13,633 nucleotides of DNA from Succinimonas sp963628765 (GCA_963628765.1 CAVGFV010000120.1:1-13633); one strand, 5' to 3'. Positions 1 through 6,784 are shown, counted from the first letter of the stretch. Numbers and translations: made by a program. The notes: generated by a model not told the origin, from the letters alone.

Positions 1-2
1 GG

Positions 3-80
3 CTTAGTTACTGGGCCAAACGGCATTTCTCACCCACGGGGATGCCCGAAGAGCCGGAAAATTTAAGAGAAAAGATCTAG
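3..80 (+). CDS. 3' end of an unidentified gene (partial)
   Basis: An open frame enters from the left edge and closes with TAG at 78-80. The 25 visible residues end ...MPEEPENLREKI and include a YWAKRHF stretch, which reads like a real charged C-terminus. Frame 1 is also open to a TAA at 64-66 but gives a less protein-like, Gly/Pro/Arg-rich peptide. I do not recognise the protein. The local composition is richer in G and C than the following gap. The gene converges on the leftward lipoprotein gene at 226. Confidence 0.4.
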   Translation, partial: LSYWAKRHFSPTGMPEEPENLREKI

Positions 81-123
81 TTATTATTTATTAGAAGTGA
101 GTGAAATTACAAAACTACATAAT

Positions 124-150
124 TACGGCTAATTCATAGAATCAGCCGTA
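124..150. other. hairpin between convergent genes
   Basis: TACGGCT (124-130) pairs with AGCCGTA (144-150). One A/C mismatch follows, then ATTC pairs with GAAT across a 3-base loop. Neither strand has a T-run directly after it, so it is not a canonical intrinsic terminator. Its place between a gene ending at 80 (+) and one ending at 226 (-) would suit 3'-end processing or transcript protection. Confidence 0.4.
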
Positions 151-159
151 GCAGGAAAA

Positions 160-210
160 TTCAATTTATTATGCTTTTATAACATACAAGGTTGTTATAT
201 AAAAATTGAA
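160..210 (-). terminator. AT-rich nested hairpin, probable terminator of the 226-615 gene
   Basis: The outer arms are TTCAATTT (160-167) and AAATTGAA (203-210). The inner arms are TATAACA (178-184) and TGTTATA (193-199). Read leftward, the structure comes just after the stop codon of the lipoprotein gene and is followed by a short TTTT. The stem is almost all A/T, so its strength is doubtful. Confidence 0.4.
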
Positions 211-225
211 CCAAAGGAATTATTC

Positions 226-615
226 TTATTCCTCTTCTTCATCAAGGCCAAGTGCATCATTAAAGGCATCAACAGTCTTCTGATAGCCAGTTTTCACTGC
301 ATTTTCTACATTGGATTTAGCTTCATTAATCTTATCTTTAACATAGTTATGGGATAAGGTTACGAGGGTTTCAGGATTCTTACCACAGACATCATCATCA
401 ATACCTGATTGGAATGTCAAAAGATGTTTGGCTTTTAGAAAATTTTGTACCTTTTCAGCTTCTTTCGGATCCTTTTTTTGAATCTCTGCAATTACTTCAT
501 CTAAGGTCTTTTTATATTGCACTTCTGAACTACAATCAACTTCTGGTTCACAACCTACTAAAAATACTAAAGAGCCTGCTAATGCTAAATTTACACTTAA
601 TACTTTAAAATTCAT
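226..615 (-). CDS. small putative lipoprotein, unknown function
   Basis: A 129-residue protein with a lipoprotein signal peptide: basic start (MNFK), hydrophobic core, then lipobox LVGC with the lipidated Cys at residue 22. Glu at +2 does not give a cytoplasmic-retention signal, so outer-membrane sorting is likely. The mature part is highly charged and predicted helical (residues about 32-66 and 88-120). It has two further Cys (28 and 77) that could form a disulfide, and it ends in an acidic DEEEE tail. The start is supported by AGAAGG seven to eight bases upstream. A TATAAT sits at 645-650 on the same strand without a good -35. It lies just downstream of the rplT terminator, so it appears to be a separate unit. 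I recognise no family. Confidence 0.75.
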   Translation of the reverse strand: MNFKVLSVNLALAGSLVFLVGCEPEVDCSSEVQYKKTLDEVIAEIQKKDPKEAEKVQNFLKAKHLLTFQSGIDDDVCGKNPETLVTLSHNYVKDKINEAKSNVENAVKTGYQKTVDAFNDALGLDEEEE

Positions 616-677
616 ATTTTTTACCTTCTAGGATTCTCACTATGATTATATTAGTCTGTTTTTTAGAAAACTGGAAT

Positions 678-701
678 AAAAAAAAGGGACCGAAGTCCCT
701 T
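678..701 (-). terminator. intrinsic terminator of the thrS-infC-rpmI-rplT operon
   Basis: Read leftward, AAGGGAC - TTCG - GTCCCTT forms a perfect 7-bp stem (684-690 with 695-701) closed by a C(UUCG)G tetraloop. It is followed at once by eight Ts (678-685, overlapping the stem end). It begins about 23 bases after the rplT stop, so the operon ends here. The pheS-pheT genes that follow rplT in E. coli are not present in this window. Confidence 0.93.
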
Positions 702-723
702 CTTTAATAAAACTCTTTAAGAC

Positions 724-1083
724 TTAAGCCTTGAGAGCTTCCTTAGCCTTTGAAACTAATACTGCGAATGTTTCCTTATCAGTAACAGCAATATTTGCAA
801 GGATCTTACGATCAACTTCAATAGAAGCTTTCTTAAGACCATAGATAAACTGGCTGTAAGAAATATCATTCTGACGAGCTGCTGCATTGATACGTACAAC
901 CCAAAGCTGACGGAACTGACGCTTCTTCTGACGACGGTCACGGAAAGCGTACTGACCAGCTTTAGTTACAGCCTGGACTGCAACACGGAAAGTACGTGAA
1001 CGAGCACCGTAGTAGCCCTTTGCAGCCTTTAAAATCTTCTTATGACGTGCACGAGCGGTAACACCGCGCTTAACTCTTGCCAT
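724..1083 (-). CDS. rplT: 50S ribosomal protein L20
   Basis: A 119-residue, very basic protein, full length for the family (about 118). It has the typical start MARVKRGVTARARHKKILK, the N-terminal extension that threads into 23S rRNA, followed by the globular C-terminal domain (residues about 60-119). L20 is an early 50S assembly protein. In E. coli it is also the translational repressor of rpmI-rplT. It is the last gene of the leftward thrS operon. It starts 19 bases after the rpmI stop, with GAGGAG nine bases before the ATG, and a strong terminator follows. Confidence 0.98.
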   Translation of the reverse strand: MARVKRGVTARARHKKILKAAKGYYGARSRTFRVAVQAVTKAGQYAFRDRRQKKRQFRQLWVVRINAAARQNDISYSQFIYGLKKASIEVDRKILANIAVTDKETFAVLVSKAKEALKA

Positions 1084-1102
1084 TTTCGACTACTCCTCGT
1101 CC

Positions 1103-1297
1103 TTAAGCATATGGTAACAAATTTACAATGTTATGCAGATCTGACTTGTGAACTGCAGACATAGCACGTAAATGACGTTTACGCTTAGTAGACTTCTTAG
1201 TCAAAATATGACGGTGGTTACAGTGCTTGCATTTGAAGCCATTAGCTGTCTTCTTGAAACGCTTATGAGCACCCTTGTCGGTTTTAATTTTTGGCAT
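1103..1297 (-). CDS. rpmI: 50S ribosomal protein L35
   Basis: A 64-residue basic protein with the L35 signature: MPKIKT at the start, HILTKKSTKRKRHLR in the middle and LLPYA at the end. It is one residue shorter than the E. coli protein. Residues 22-30 read KCKHCNHRH, against KHKHANLRH in E. coli, giving Cys23, His25, Cys26, His28 and His30 close together. This could bind a metal ion, though that is only inference. GCGGAG lies eight bases before the ATG. It is the third gene of the operon, behind a long hairpin that overlaps the infC stop and where L20 repression would act. Confidence 0.97.
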   Translation of the reverse strand: MPKIKTDKGAHKRFKKTANGFKCKHCNHRHILTKKSTKRKRHLRAMSAVHKSDLHNIVNLLPYA

Positions 1298-1326
1298 TAT
1301 TTAAACTCCGCATTGTTAAACACAAC

Positions 1327-1370
1327 GATAAAACTAGGAGGTTTTTCAACACTTGAAACCCTGTTTTATC
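1327..1370 (-). promoter_or_regulatory. long infC-rpmI intergenic hairpin, candidate L20 translational operator
   Basis: On the mRNA strand, GATAAAAC (1370-1363, overlapping the infC stop) pairs perfectly with GTTTTATC (1334-1327). Inside, AGG pairs with CCT and TTTCAA with TTGAAA around a GTG loop. No T-run follows, so it is not a terminator. In E. coli L20 represses rpmI by binding structured mRNA in this same interval. Assigning that role to this hairpin is inference from position. Confidence 0.6.
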
Positions 1371-1926
1371 ACTTCTTTTTCGGTGCAAAAACCATCATGG
1401 CCTGACGACCTTCAAACTTCGAAGAACTTTCAACCACTGCAAGGTTACGCTCTTCACAAAGTTCTTTTTCAATACGCTTCATGATGTCGAGTCCGATGTC
1501 CTGATGGGTCATCTCACGACCACGGAATCTTACAGTTACCTTGGCTTTGTCACCATCCTCGAGAAAGCGAACCAGGTTGCGTAGCTTTACCTGATAGTCA
1601 CCTTCATCGGTGCCAGGGCGGAATTTTATTTCCTTAACCTGGACCTGTTTCTGCTTTTTCTTCTGCTCTTTTAGAGCTTTACTTTTCTCGTAGAGGAACT
1701 TGCCATAGTCCATAATACGGCAAACTGGTGGAACAGCATTAGAACTGATCTCAACAAGATCTAGACCTGCTTTTTCTGCATAATCACGAGCTGAACTTGG
1801 GCTCATTACACCGAGCTGTTCACCTTCCGCACCTATAACACGAATTTCACGATATCTAATATCTTCATTAATTCGAGTTTTGTTGCTGGCTGACTGTCTG
1901 CCGCCACTTTTCTTGACGTTATTAAT
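1369..1926 (-). CDS. infC: translation initiation factor IF-3, AUU start
   Basis: IF-3 binds the 30S subunit, blocks 50S joining and proofreads the start codon. The protein has the N-domain (TRINEDIR; DLVEISSNAVPPVCRIMDYGK), the lysine-rich linker (EQKKKQKQVQVKEIKFRP) and the C-domain (KVTVRFRGREM ... EGRQAMMVFAPKKK). I place the start at ATT 1926-1924, giving 185 residues (E. coli 180). GAGGAG lies seven bases upstream, and the ATT shares its last base with the thrS stop TAA. An in-frame TTG at 1941 directly abuts this Shine-Dalgarno and has none of its own. E. coli infC also begins with AUU, which lets IF-3 repress its own translation, so the same loop is likely here. The thrS overlap suggests coupling. 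Confidence 0.96.
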   Translation of the reverse strand: MNNVKKSGGRQSASNKTRINEDIRYREIRVIGAEGEQLGVMSPSSARDYAEKAGLDLVEISSNAVPPVCRIMDYGKFLYEKSKALKEQKKKQKQVQVKEIKFRPGTDEGDYQVKLRNLVRFLEDGDKAKVTVRFRGREMTHQDIGLDIMKRIEKELCEERNLAVVESSSKFEGRQAMMVFAPKKK

Positions 1927-3859
1927 GGTCGTTCTCCTCAACGTTTTCTAAACCGCGCGACATGATATCCTTATTGACAAAAGAAATCAAGTCTTCAACT
2001 GAAAAAGCACCTAAATCTTTTCCACTGCGAGTTCTTAAAGCTACAGTATTAGATTGTACTTCTTTAGCTCCACAAACAAGCATATAAGGAACGCGCATCA
2101 TGGTATGTTCACGAACCTTGTAACCAACCTTTTCATTTCTAAGGTCAGTCTTTACTCTGATACCAGCAGCATCGAGCTTTTCAGCTACTTGTTTAACATA
2201 TTCTGACTGATCATCAGTAATGTTCATAACAACTACTTGTACAGGAGCAAGCCAAGTTGGGAACAAACCGGCATACTGTTCAGTAAGAATACCAATAAAG
2301 CGTTCCAATGAGCCTAATACTGCTCTATGAATCATTATTGGAGTATGTTCCTTACCATCTTCAGCAATATACTTCGCACCAAGTCTACCTGGTAAGAAGA
2401 AGTCTAGCTGTACGGTACCGCACTGCCAAGCTCTACCAAGGCAATCATGGAGGGTGAATTCAATCTTAGGGCCGTAGAAAGCACCTTCACCTGGCTGATA
2501 TTCGAACTCTAAGCCATTTTCCTTAAGAGCTTCAGCAAGATCCTTTTCGGCTCTATCCCACATTGAGTCATCACCAATGCGCTTTTCAGGACGAGTTGAA
2601 AGTTTGATATCAATCTTTTCAAAGTTGAAGTTTGAATAGATATCATAAACCATCTTGATACAGCCACTTACTTCAGACATAATCTGATTTTCTGCGCAGA
2701 AGATATGAGCATCGTCTTGAGTAAAGCCACGAACACGCATAAGTCCGTGTAAAGCACCAGAAGGTTCGTTTCTATGGCAGCTACCAAATTCAGCCATACG
2801 AATTGGTAAATCTCTGTATGAACGGAGACGTGAATTGAAGATCTGAATATGACCAGGGCAATTCATTGGCTTAATAGCGTATTCTCTGTTTTCAGACTTG
2901 GTAGTAAACATGTTTTCTGCATACTTATCCCAGTGACCTGAACGTACCCAGAGAGAACGGTCCATCATACGTGGAGTATTAACTTCGATATAGTGGTACT
3001 GATGTAACTTTTCACGTACGAAGTTTTCGAGAGTACGGAAAATTGTCCAACCATCATTGTGCCAGAAAACAAGACCTGGAGCTTCTTGCTGAAGGTGGAA
3101 CAAGTCAAGTTGTGGGCCAATCTTACGATGGTCACGCTTTGCAGCTTCTTCAAGACGCTGTAAATATGCAGCGAGGTCTTTCTTGTCTGCCCAAGCTGTA
3201 CCATAGATACGCTGGAGCATCTTATTCTTAGAATCGCCACGCCAGTAAGCGCCCGCAATCTTCAAAATCTTGAAGTTTCTAAGGAAACGTGAATTTGGAA
3301 CGTGTGGACCACGGCACATATCAATGTATTCTTCATGATGATAGAGTGCTGGGTGATCATCCTTTGCAATATTTTCTTCAAGAATAAGTTTCTTATAAGG
3401 TTCGTTTCTTTCTGTAAAGACTTCATAAGCGCGATCCCAAGAAACAACTTCTTTGATAACGTTATAATTCTTTTCAGCAAGTTCATACATCTTCTTCTCA
3501 AGAACACCTAAGTCTTCTTCAGTAAGACTATGATCTAAATCAACGTCATAATAGAAACCATCTTCAATAACAGGACCAATTGCCATCTTTGTTTCAGGCC
3601 ACAAGGTCTTAATCGCCTGTCCCAACAAATGAGCACAGGAGTGTCTAATGATTTCAATACCTTCTTTATCCTTTGGAGTAATAATACTGAGGGTAGAGTC
3701 CTCTGAAATAACTTCGCAGGCATCAACTAACTTACCATTTACCTTCCCAGCTACACAAGCCTTGGCTAAACCAATGCCAATACTTTCTGCAACCTCGTAA
3801 ACAGTAACAGGCTTTTCAAAATTCTTAATACTTCCATCAGGAAGAGTAATTGCAGGCAT
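1922..3859 (-). CDS. thrS: threonyl-tRNA synthetase
   Basis: It charges tRNA-Thr and edits mis-charged Ser-tRNA-Thr in the cytoplasm. From ATG 3859 it has 645 residues (E. coli 642) and aligns through the catalytic core without evident gaps. The order is TGS domain (about 1-60), editing domain with H73 and H77 (HSCAH) and the DMCRGPH motif, class II core with the zinc Cys in MNCPGH, motif 2 (FGSCHRNEPSG), DDAHIFC and motif 3 (GSLERFIGILTE), and the C-terminal anticodon-binding domain. A GTG two codons upstream (3865) lies only three bases from AAGG. The ATG has nine-base spacing, matches the E. coli N-terminus, and puts the leader's anticodon-like loop at -32 to -30. It is the first gene of the operon, and its leader suggests self-repression. 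Confidence 0.98.
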   Translation of the reverse strand: MPAITLPDGSIKNFEKPVTVYEVAESIGIGLAKACVAGKVNGKLVDACEVISEDSTLSIITPKDKEGIEIIRHSCAHLLGQAIKTLWPETKMAIGPVIEDGFYYDVDLDHSLTEEDLGVLEKKMYELAEKNYNVIKEVVSWDRAYEVFTERNEPYKKLILEENIAKDDHPALYHHEEYIDMCRGPHVPNSRFLRNFKILKIAGAYWRGDSKNKMLQRIYGTAWADKKDLAAYLQRLEEAAKRDHRKIGPQLDLFHLQQEAPGLVFWHNDGWTIFRTLENFVREKLHQYHYIEVNTPRMMDRSLWVRSGHWDKYAENMFTTKSENREYAIKPMNCPGHIQIFNSRLRSYRDLPIRMAEFGSCHRNEPSGALHGLMRVRGFTQDDAHIFCAENQIMSEVSGCIKMVYDIYSNFNFEKIDIKLSTRPEKRIGDDSMWDRAEKDLAEALKENGLEFEYQPGEGAFYGPKIEFTLHDCLGRAWQCGTVQLDFFLPGRLGAKYIAEDGKEHTPIMIHRAVLGSLERFIGILTEQYAGLFPTWLAPVQVVVMNITDDQSEYVKQVAEKLDAAGIRVKTDLRNEKVGYKVREHTMMRVPYMLVCGAKEVQSNTVALRTRSGKDLGAFSVEDLISFVNKDIMSRGLENVEENDH

Positions 3860-3880
3860 TTTCACTTACCTTAAGAATGC

Positions 3881-3899
3881 TGATACAAACCAAGTATCA
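3881..3899 (-). promoter_or_regulatory. thrS operator: tRNA-Thr anticodon-arm mimic
   Basis: On the mRNA strand TGATAC pairs with GTATCA (6 bp) around the 7-base loop TTGGTTT. Read as an anticodon loop this gives U32, U33, then GGU at 34-36, which is the anticodon that reads threonine codons ACC and ACU. The GGU falls at -32 to -30 from the thrS AUG, just before the Shine-Dalgarno. In E. coli ThrRS binds such a hairpin in its own leader and blocks the ribosome. The structure is seen directly; the repression is by analogy. Confidence 0.85.
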
Positions 3900-3927
3900 C
3901 GCACACTGAACATACAAATAAATAAGG

Positions 3928-3988
3928 GAGAACTCATTCTCTACTATGTGTATTATTAGAAATACAATAGTACCCACTCCATCGGAGT
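3928..3988 (-). promoter_or_regulatory. upstream part of the thrS leader: three adjacent stem-loops
   Basis: In mRNA order there is ACTCC-GAT-GGAGT (3988-3976). Next is a 12-bp stem made of TACTAT plus TGTATT with AATACA plus ATAGTA, with one bulged C and a 6-base loop (3972-3942). Last is GAGAA-TGAG-TTCTC (3941-3928), stacked directly against it. In E. coli the thrS leader has a second large stem-loop upstream of the anticodon mimic that contacts the other ThrRS subunit, and the 12-bp stem is the best counterpart here. The unpaired stretch 3927-3900 would be the linker that contributes to ribosome binding. Confidence 0.6.
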
Positions 3989-4001
3989 TAGGCCTCGCTA
4001 A

Positions 4002-4030
4002 AATATAGTTACGCTAGGCTTTTTTTGCAA
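4002..4030 (-). promoter_or_regulatory. promoter of the thrS operon
   Basis: Read leftward, TTGCAA (4030-4025) and TATATT (4007-4002) are separated by exactly 17 bases. Transcription would begin near 3996-3994 and give a leader of about 135 bases, enough to hold all the stem-loops described for thrS. Confidence 0.75.
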
Positions 4031-4303
4031 GTATTTTTTATCTATTTATCTATCTCAGACATGCTTAAACATTTTGGTATTTATGACGTACAAAGAATTA
4101 TCCCTACTCTAAATGTAACTTTTCATTAATGGATTTGGGGTAAGGAAGCTAAGTTACTAAAAACAAGGATAACTTAAAGGCATGGTATCTATTACAGATA
4201 AACACAGTATAATCTCCTCGAGATTAACAGAAATCTTGCCCCATAGTATTCAAAAACACTTAGTTTGCAAAAATATACAGAACATTTTGCGAGAACAATT
4301 TTT
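4031..4303 (+). promoter_or_regulatory. MATE gene upstream region with candidate promoter and inverted repeats
   Basis: This gap between two divergent genes has no convincing coding sequence. It holds a perfect TATAAT at 4208-4213 with no recognisable -35 at the right distance. The inverted repeat TAATCTC-CTC-GAGATTA (4210-4226) overlaps this -10 and its start region. Two more inverted repeats lie just upstream: TATCT/AGATA (4186-4200) and AAGTTA/TAACTT (4151-4175). A weak -35 plus a repeat over the -10 would suit a regulated promoter, but no regulator is identified. Confidence 0.4.
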
Positions 4304-5713
4304 ATGTTATCAAAAATGCTAACCAATTCTATTCTTTCAAGGCCTGCTTTAAAAAAAGAAGTTAAAAGCCTTACCCGCCTTGCAGGGCCTATTTTTATAA
4401 GCCAAATTTGCACAAGTATTCTTGGTGTTACTGATAGTCTTATGGCTGGTGGTGTTGGCACTGTTGATTTGGGAGCTATCGCTCTTGGCGTTAGTTTTTG
4501 GATGCCAATTAGCCTTTTTTGCTTCGGTATTGCTTTTAGTCTTTCACCAATTACAGCTCATTTGTGGGGTGCTTCAAAATACCATAAAATTGCACCACTT
4601 TCCTTTAATGCTATTTACCCTTCGTTAATTGCTGTAATTCTTGGCATGTTCGCTCTACAAATATTGCCAGAAATACTTTTAAATTCTATAGATCCTTTAC
4701 TTGCTCAAAAAGCTGCAAATTATCTTTTTTGGATGTCTTACGCCCTTCCTGCTTTACAGCTTTTCTACATTATAAAAAGCACTATTGAGGGCGTATCTAT
4801 TGCGGTTCCAGGAATGGTGATTGGAATCATTACCTGTATTCTTAACATTCCTATGAATTGGATCTGCACTTATGGAAAATTTGGCATGCCAGAAATGGGA
4901 GCTCCAGGGTGTGGACTTGCCACAGCTATAGTTTCTTGGTTCTCTTTACTCTGTATTATTTTTTATTGTAAACGAAGTAAGAAGCTTAACAAATTAAATA
5001 TAAGTATTTGGAACCATTTCCATAAACCAAACAGAAGCGACATTTCTCAAATATGCCGTGTGGGACTCCCAATATCTGGAGCAGCAATCATTGAAACCTG
5101 TATTTTTGCCCTTATGAGCTATGCTTTAGCAAGATTTGGTAGTGCCACCGTGGCTGCAAGCCAAATTGCCTCCACTGTTTACACTATGGCTTTTATGATT
5201 CCATTATCTATGTCTAATGCCACATCCATTAGAGTAGGTCAATGTCTTGGTAGAGGTTCAATACCTCTCGCCAAACTTGCATCACTGAGTGGCTTTATTG
5301 TATCCGCGGTTATCGTTATTCCTTTTATGTTCTTAATATACATGAACCGCTATACAATCATTTCTTGGTTTTCAAGCGATCCAGAGGTTGTTGCCATTGC
5401 CGCTCCTCTATTCTTATTTGTTTTAGGATACCAAACTCAAGATCCATTTTTTGGAACAGCACAAGGCATTCTCAGAGGCTTTAAGGATACAAGAACCATG
5501 TTAGTGTTTAATATCCTTATTCTTTGGGGAATTGCCGTCCCATTAGGATACCTCGTTGGCATAACCGACACTTTCGGTAAAGCCTTTGGTGTTCAAGGAA
5601 TATGGGCGGTGGTAGTTTCTAGTTATTATCTTATGACCATAGCATTCCTGTTCCGCGATGTTTGGTTATTTAAGCACGGTAAACGTTACCTACACGCCAA
5701 AGATAGCAATTAA
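4304..5713 (+). CDS. norM: MATE-family multidrug efflux pump (NorM/MdtK type)
   Basis: An inner-membrane antiporter that exports cationic drugs or toxic metabolites using a Na+ or H+ gradient. From ATG 4304 it has 469 residues, normal for the family, with about 12 membrane segments in two halves. Visible hallmarks are TDSLMAGG in the first helix, with Asp44 at the place of the NorM cation-site Asp; NIPMNWICTYGKFGMPEMGAPGCG; IRVGQCLGRG; and GILRGFKDTR, all as in E. coli MdtK. The start is chosen because GAGAA lies eight bases before it; an earlier in-frame TTG (4265) has no ribosome site and adds residues unlike the family. It diverges from thrS. The substrate cannot be read from sequence. Confidence 0.93.
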   Translation: MLSKMLTNSILSRPALKKEVKSLTRLAGPIFISQICTSILGVTDSLMAGGVGTVDLGAIALGVSFWMPISLFCFGIAFSLSPITAHLWGASKYHKIAPLSFNAIYPSLIAVILGMFALQILPEILLNSIDPLLAQKAANYLFWMSYALPALQLFYIIKSTIEGVSIAVPGMVIGIITCILNIPMNWICTYGKFGMPEMGAPGCGLATAIVSWFSLLCIIFYCKRSKKLNKLNISIWNHFHKPNRSDISQICRVGLPISGAAIIETCIFALMSYALARFGSATVAASQIASTVYTMAFMIPLSMSNATSIRVGQCLGRGSIPLAKLASLSGFIVSAVIVIPFMFLIYMNRYTIISWFSSDPEVVAIAAPLFLFVLGYQTQDPFFGTAQGILRGFKDTRTMLVFNILILWGIAVPLGYLVGITDTFGKAFGVQGIWAVVVSSYYLMTIAFLFRDVWLFKHGKRYLHAKDSN

Positions 5714-5723
5714 AAATATTGAT

Positions 5724-5746
5724 AATAAGCACTCGTGCCTTTTATT
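5724..5746 (+). terminator. weak possible terminator after the MATE gene
   Basis: AATAA-GCA opposes TGC ... TTATT around CTCG, with TTTT inside the 3' arm (5740-5743), 11 bases after the stop codon. The GC part of the stem is only three pairs, so read-through into the Sel1 lipoprotein gene is possible. Confidence 0.25.
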
Positions 5747-5793
5747 GATTATGCTATGCTTAATTAAGATACGTATTTTTTAAGAGTTGAGAC

Positions 5794-6768
5794 ATGAAAA
5801 AAATTGCCCAAAAATTACTGTTACCACTTATCTGCTTAGCTACTATTACTGCCTGTAATAACGAAGAGAACTCTAATAAAAAGCAAGAGACAATCCAGAA
5901 AAGCACTACAAGTACAGAAACTTCTAGCGTTGATAATAAAGATAACAGTGACGCTTTAAGTAAATGCAGAAAAGCTGTTGAGACTCAGGATAAAAATGCC
6001 CACGCCCTTTGTTTACCTCTGGCAAATGCTGGCAATAGTGAAGCACAATTCCTTTTATCAATTGTTTACGATAAAGGCTTAGGCGTAAATCAAGATCCCA
6101 ACCAACAAATTCGTTGGTTAGTAAAAGCACAGAATGGTGGAAACCTCCAAGCGGAAGTTAATCTTGGCATTATCGGCATTGCCATGTATACCAGAAATCA
6201 TGTGGGTGGTACCGGTAAACAGGCTTTGTTTTACCTTCAAGACGCAGCTAGTCGTGGCTCTTTAAAAGCACGTACTATGCTTGCAAGAATAAAAGGCACT
6301 GAGTCTTATAAAGATCTTGGAGTTTATAATCCAGAAGAATCCCATAACGAACTCTTAGAGCTATCTAATCTTGATATCCCAGAAGCATCTGTACTCGCTG
6401 CTCAAAATTTTATAACGGGCTTTGGAACTAAGATTAACCACACTAAAGCCTTAGAACATTTTGAAAAAGCTGCTAAACAAGGAATACCTCAAGCATATTA
6501 CGCTCTTTCCCAAACCTATCTTAATAATGAAAACTTTAAGGATATCTCTAGAGGATATTCAATGTTTTACGCTTATACCTGGTGTTTTAATTCATCTGAT
6601 AATATGCGTACTTTATCTCTATTAAAAGATCTATTTAAAGATGATCTCAAAGCATTAGAGAAAGCAACTCAAGATGGTGAAAAGTTCGTTAATGAACATG
6701 GTTGCCATAATTTCGCTGACTATGAAAAAGAAGAATTCGATAAACCTAGAGAAACTTCTAAGAAATAA
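5794..6768 (+). CDS. Sel1-like repeat lipoprotein
   Basis: A 324-residue protein with a lipoprotein signal (MKKIAQKLLL ... ITAC, lipidated Cys21). A low-complexity Asn/Ser/Thr/Lys linker (22-55) follows, then a region of Sel1-type helical repeats (TPR relatives). The best repeats are residues about 77-112 (ANAGNSEAQFLLSIVYDKGLGV) and 218-252 (KALEHFEKAAKQGIPQAYY), with weaker ones around 113-168. Sel1 repeats form superhelical scaffolds for protein binding, so a periplasm-facing outer-membrane role in envelope assembly or sensing is plausible but not specific. AAGAG lies seven bases before the ATG. It has an 80-base gap from the MATE gene and its own terminator-like hairpin downstream, so it is probably expressed alone. 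Confidence 0.82.
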   Translation: MKKIAQKLLLPLICLATITACNNEENSNKKQETIQKSTTSTETSSVDNKDNSDALSKCRKAVETQDKNAHALCLPLANAGNSEAQFLLSIVYDKGLGVNQDPNQQIRWLVKAQNGGNLQAEVNLGIIGIAMYTRNHVGGTGKQALFYLQDAASRGSLKARTMLARIKGTESYKDLGVYNPEESHNELLELSNLDIPEASVLAAQNFITGFGTKINHTKALEHFEKAAKQGIPQAYYALSQTYLNNENFKDISRGYSMFYAYTWCFNSSDNMRTLSLLKDLFKDDLKALEKATQDGEKFVNEHGCHNFADYEKEEFDKPRETSKK

Positions 6769-6784
6769 TATTTAGACATCTAAA

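Noticed and set aside
1922..1941. TTG at 1941 as the infC start
   Set aside because: It directly abuts the GAGGAG that serves the AUU start and has no ribosome site of its own.
3990..4026. Apparent + strand terminator: imperfect AGG..CCT hairpin followed by seven Ts
   Set aside because: No + strand gene leads into it, and the sequence is better explained as the -35/-10 region of the leftward thrS promoter.
4061..4129. 22-codon + strand reading frame between thrS and the MATE gene
   Set aside because: It has no ribosome site or promoter, and its length is expected by chance in A/T-rich DNA.
4192..4461. 89-residue minus-strand reading frame over the MATE gene start
   Set aside because: It is antisense to a well-supported coding region and shows no signal peptide, family motif or ribosome site.
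5604..5622. GGCGGTGGTAG stretch resembling the RfaH ops element
   Set aside because: It lies inside the MATE coding sequence, is not exact, and is far from the glycan genes.
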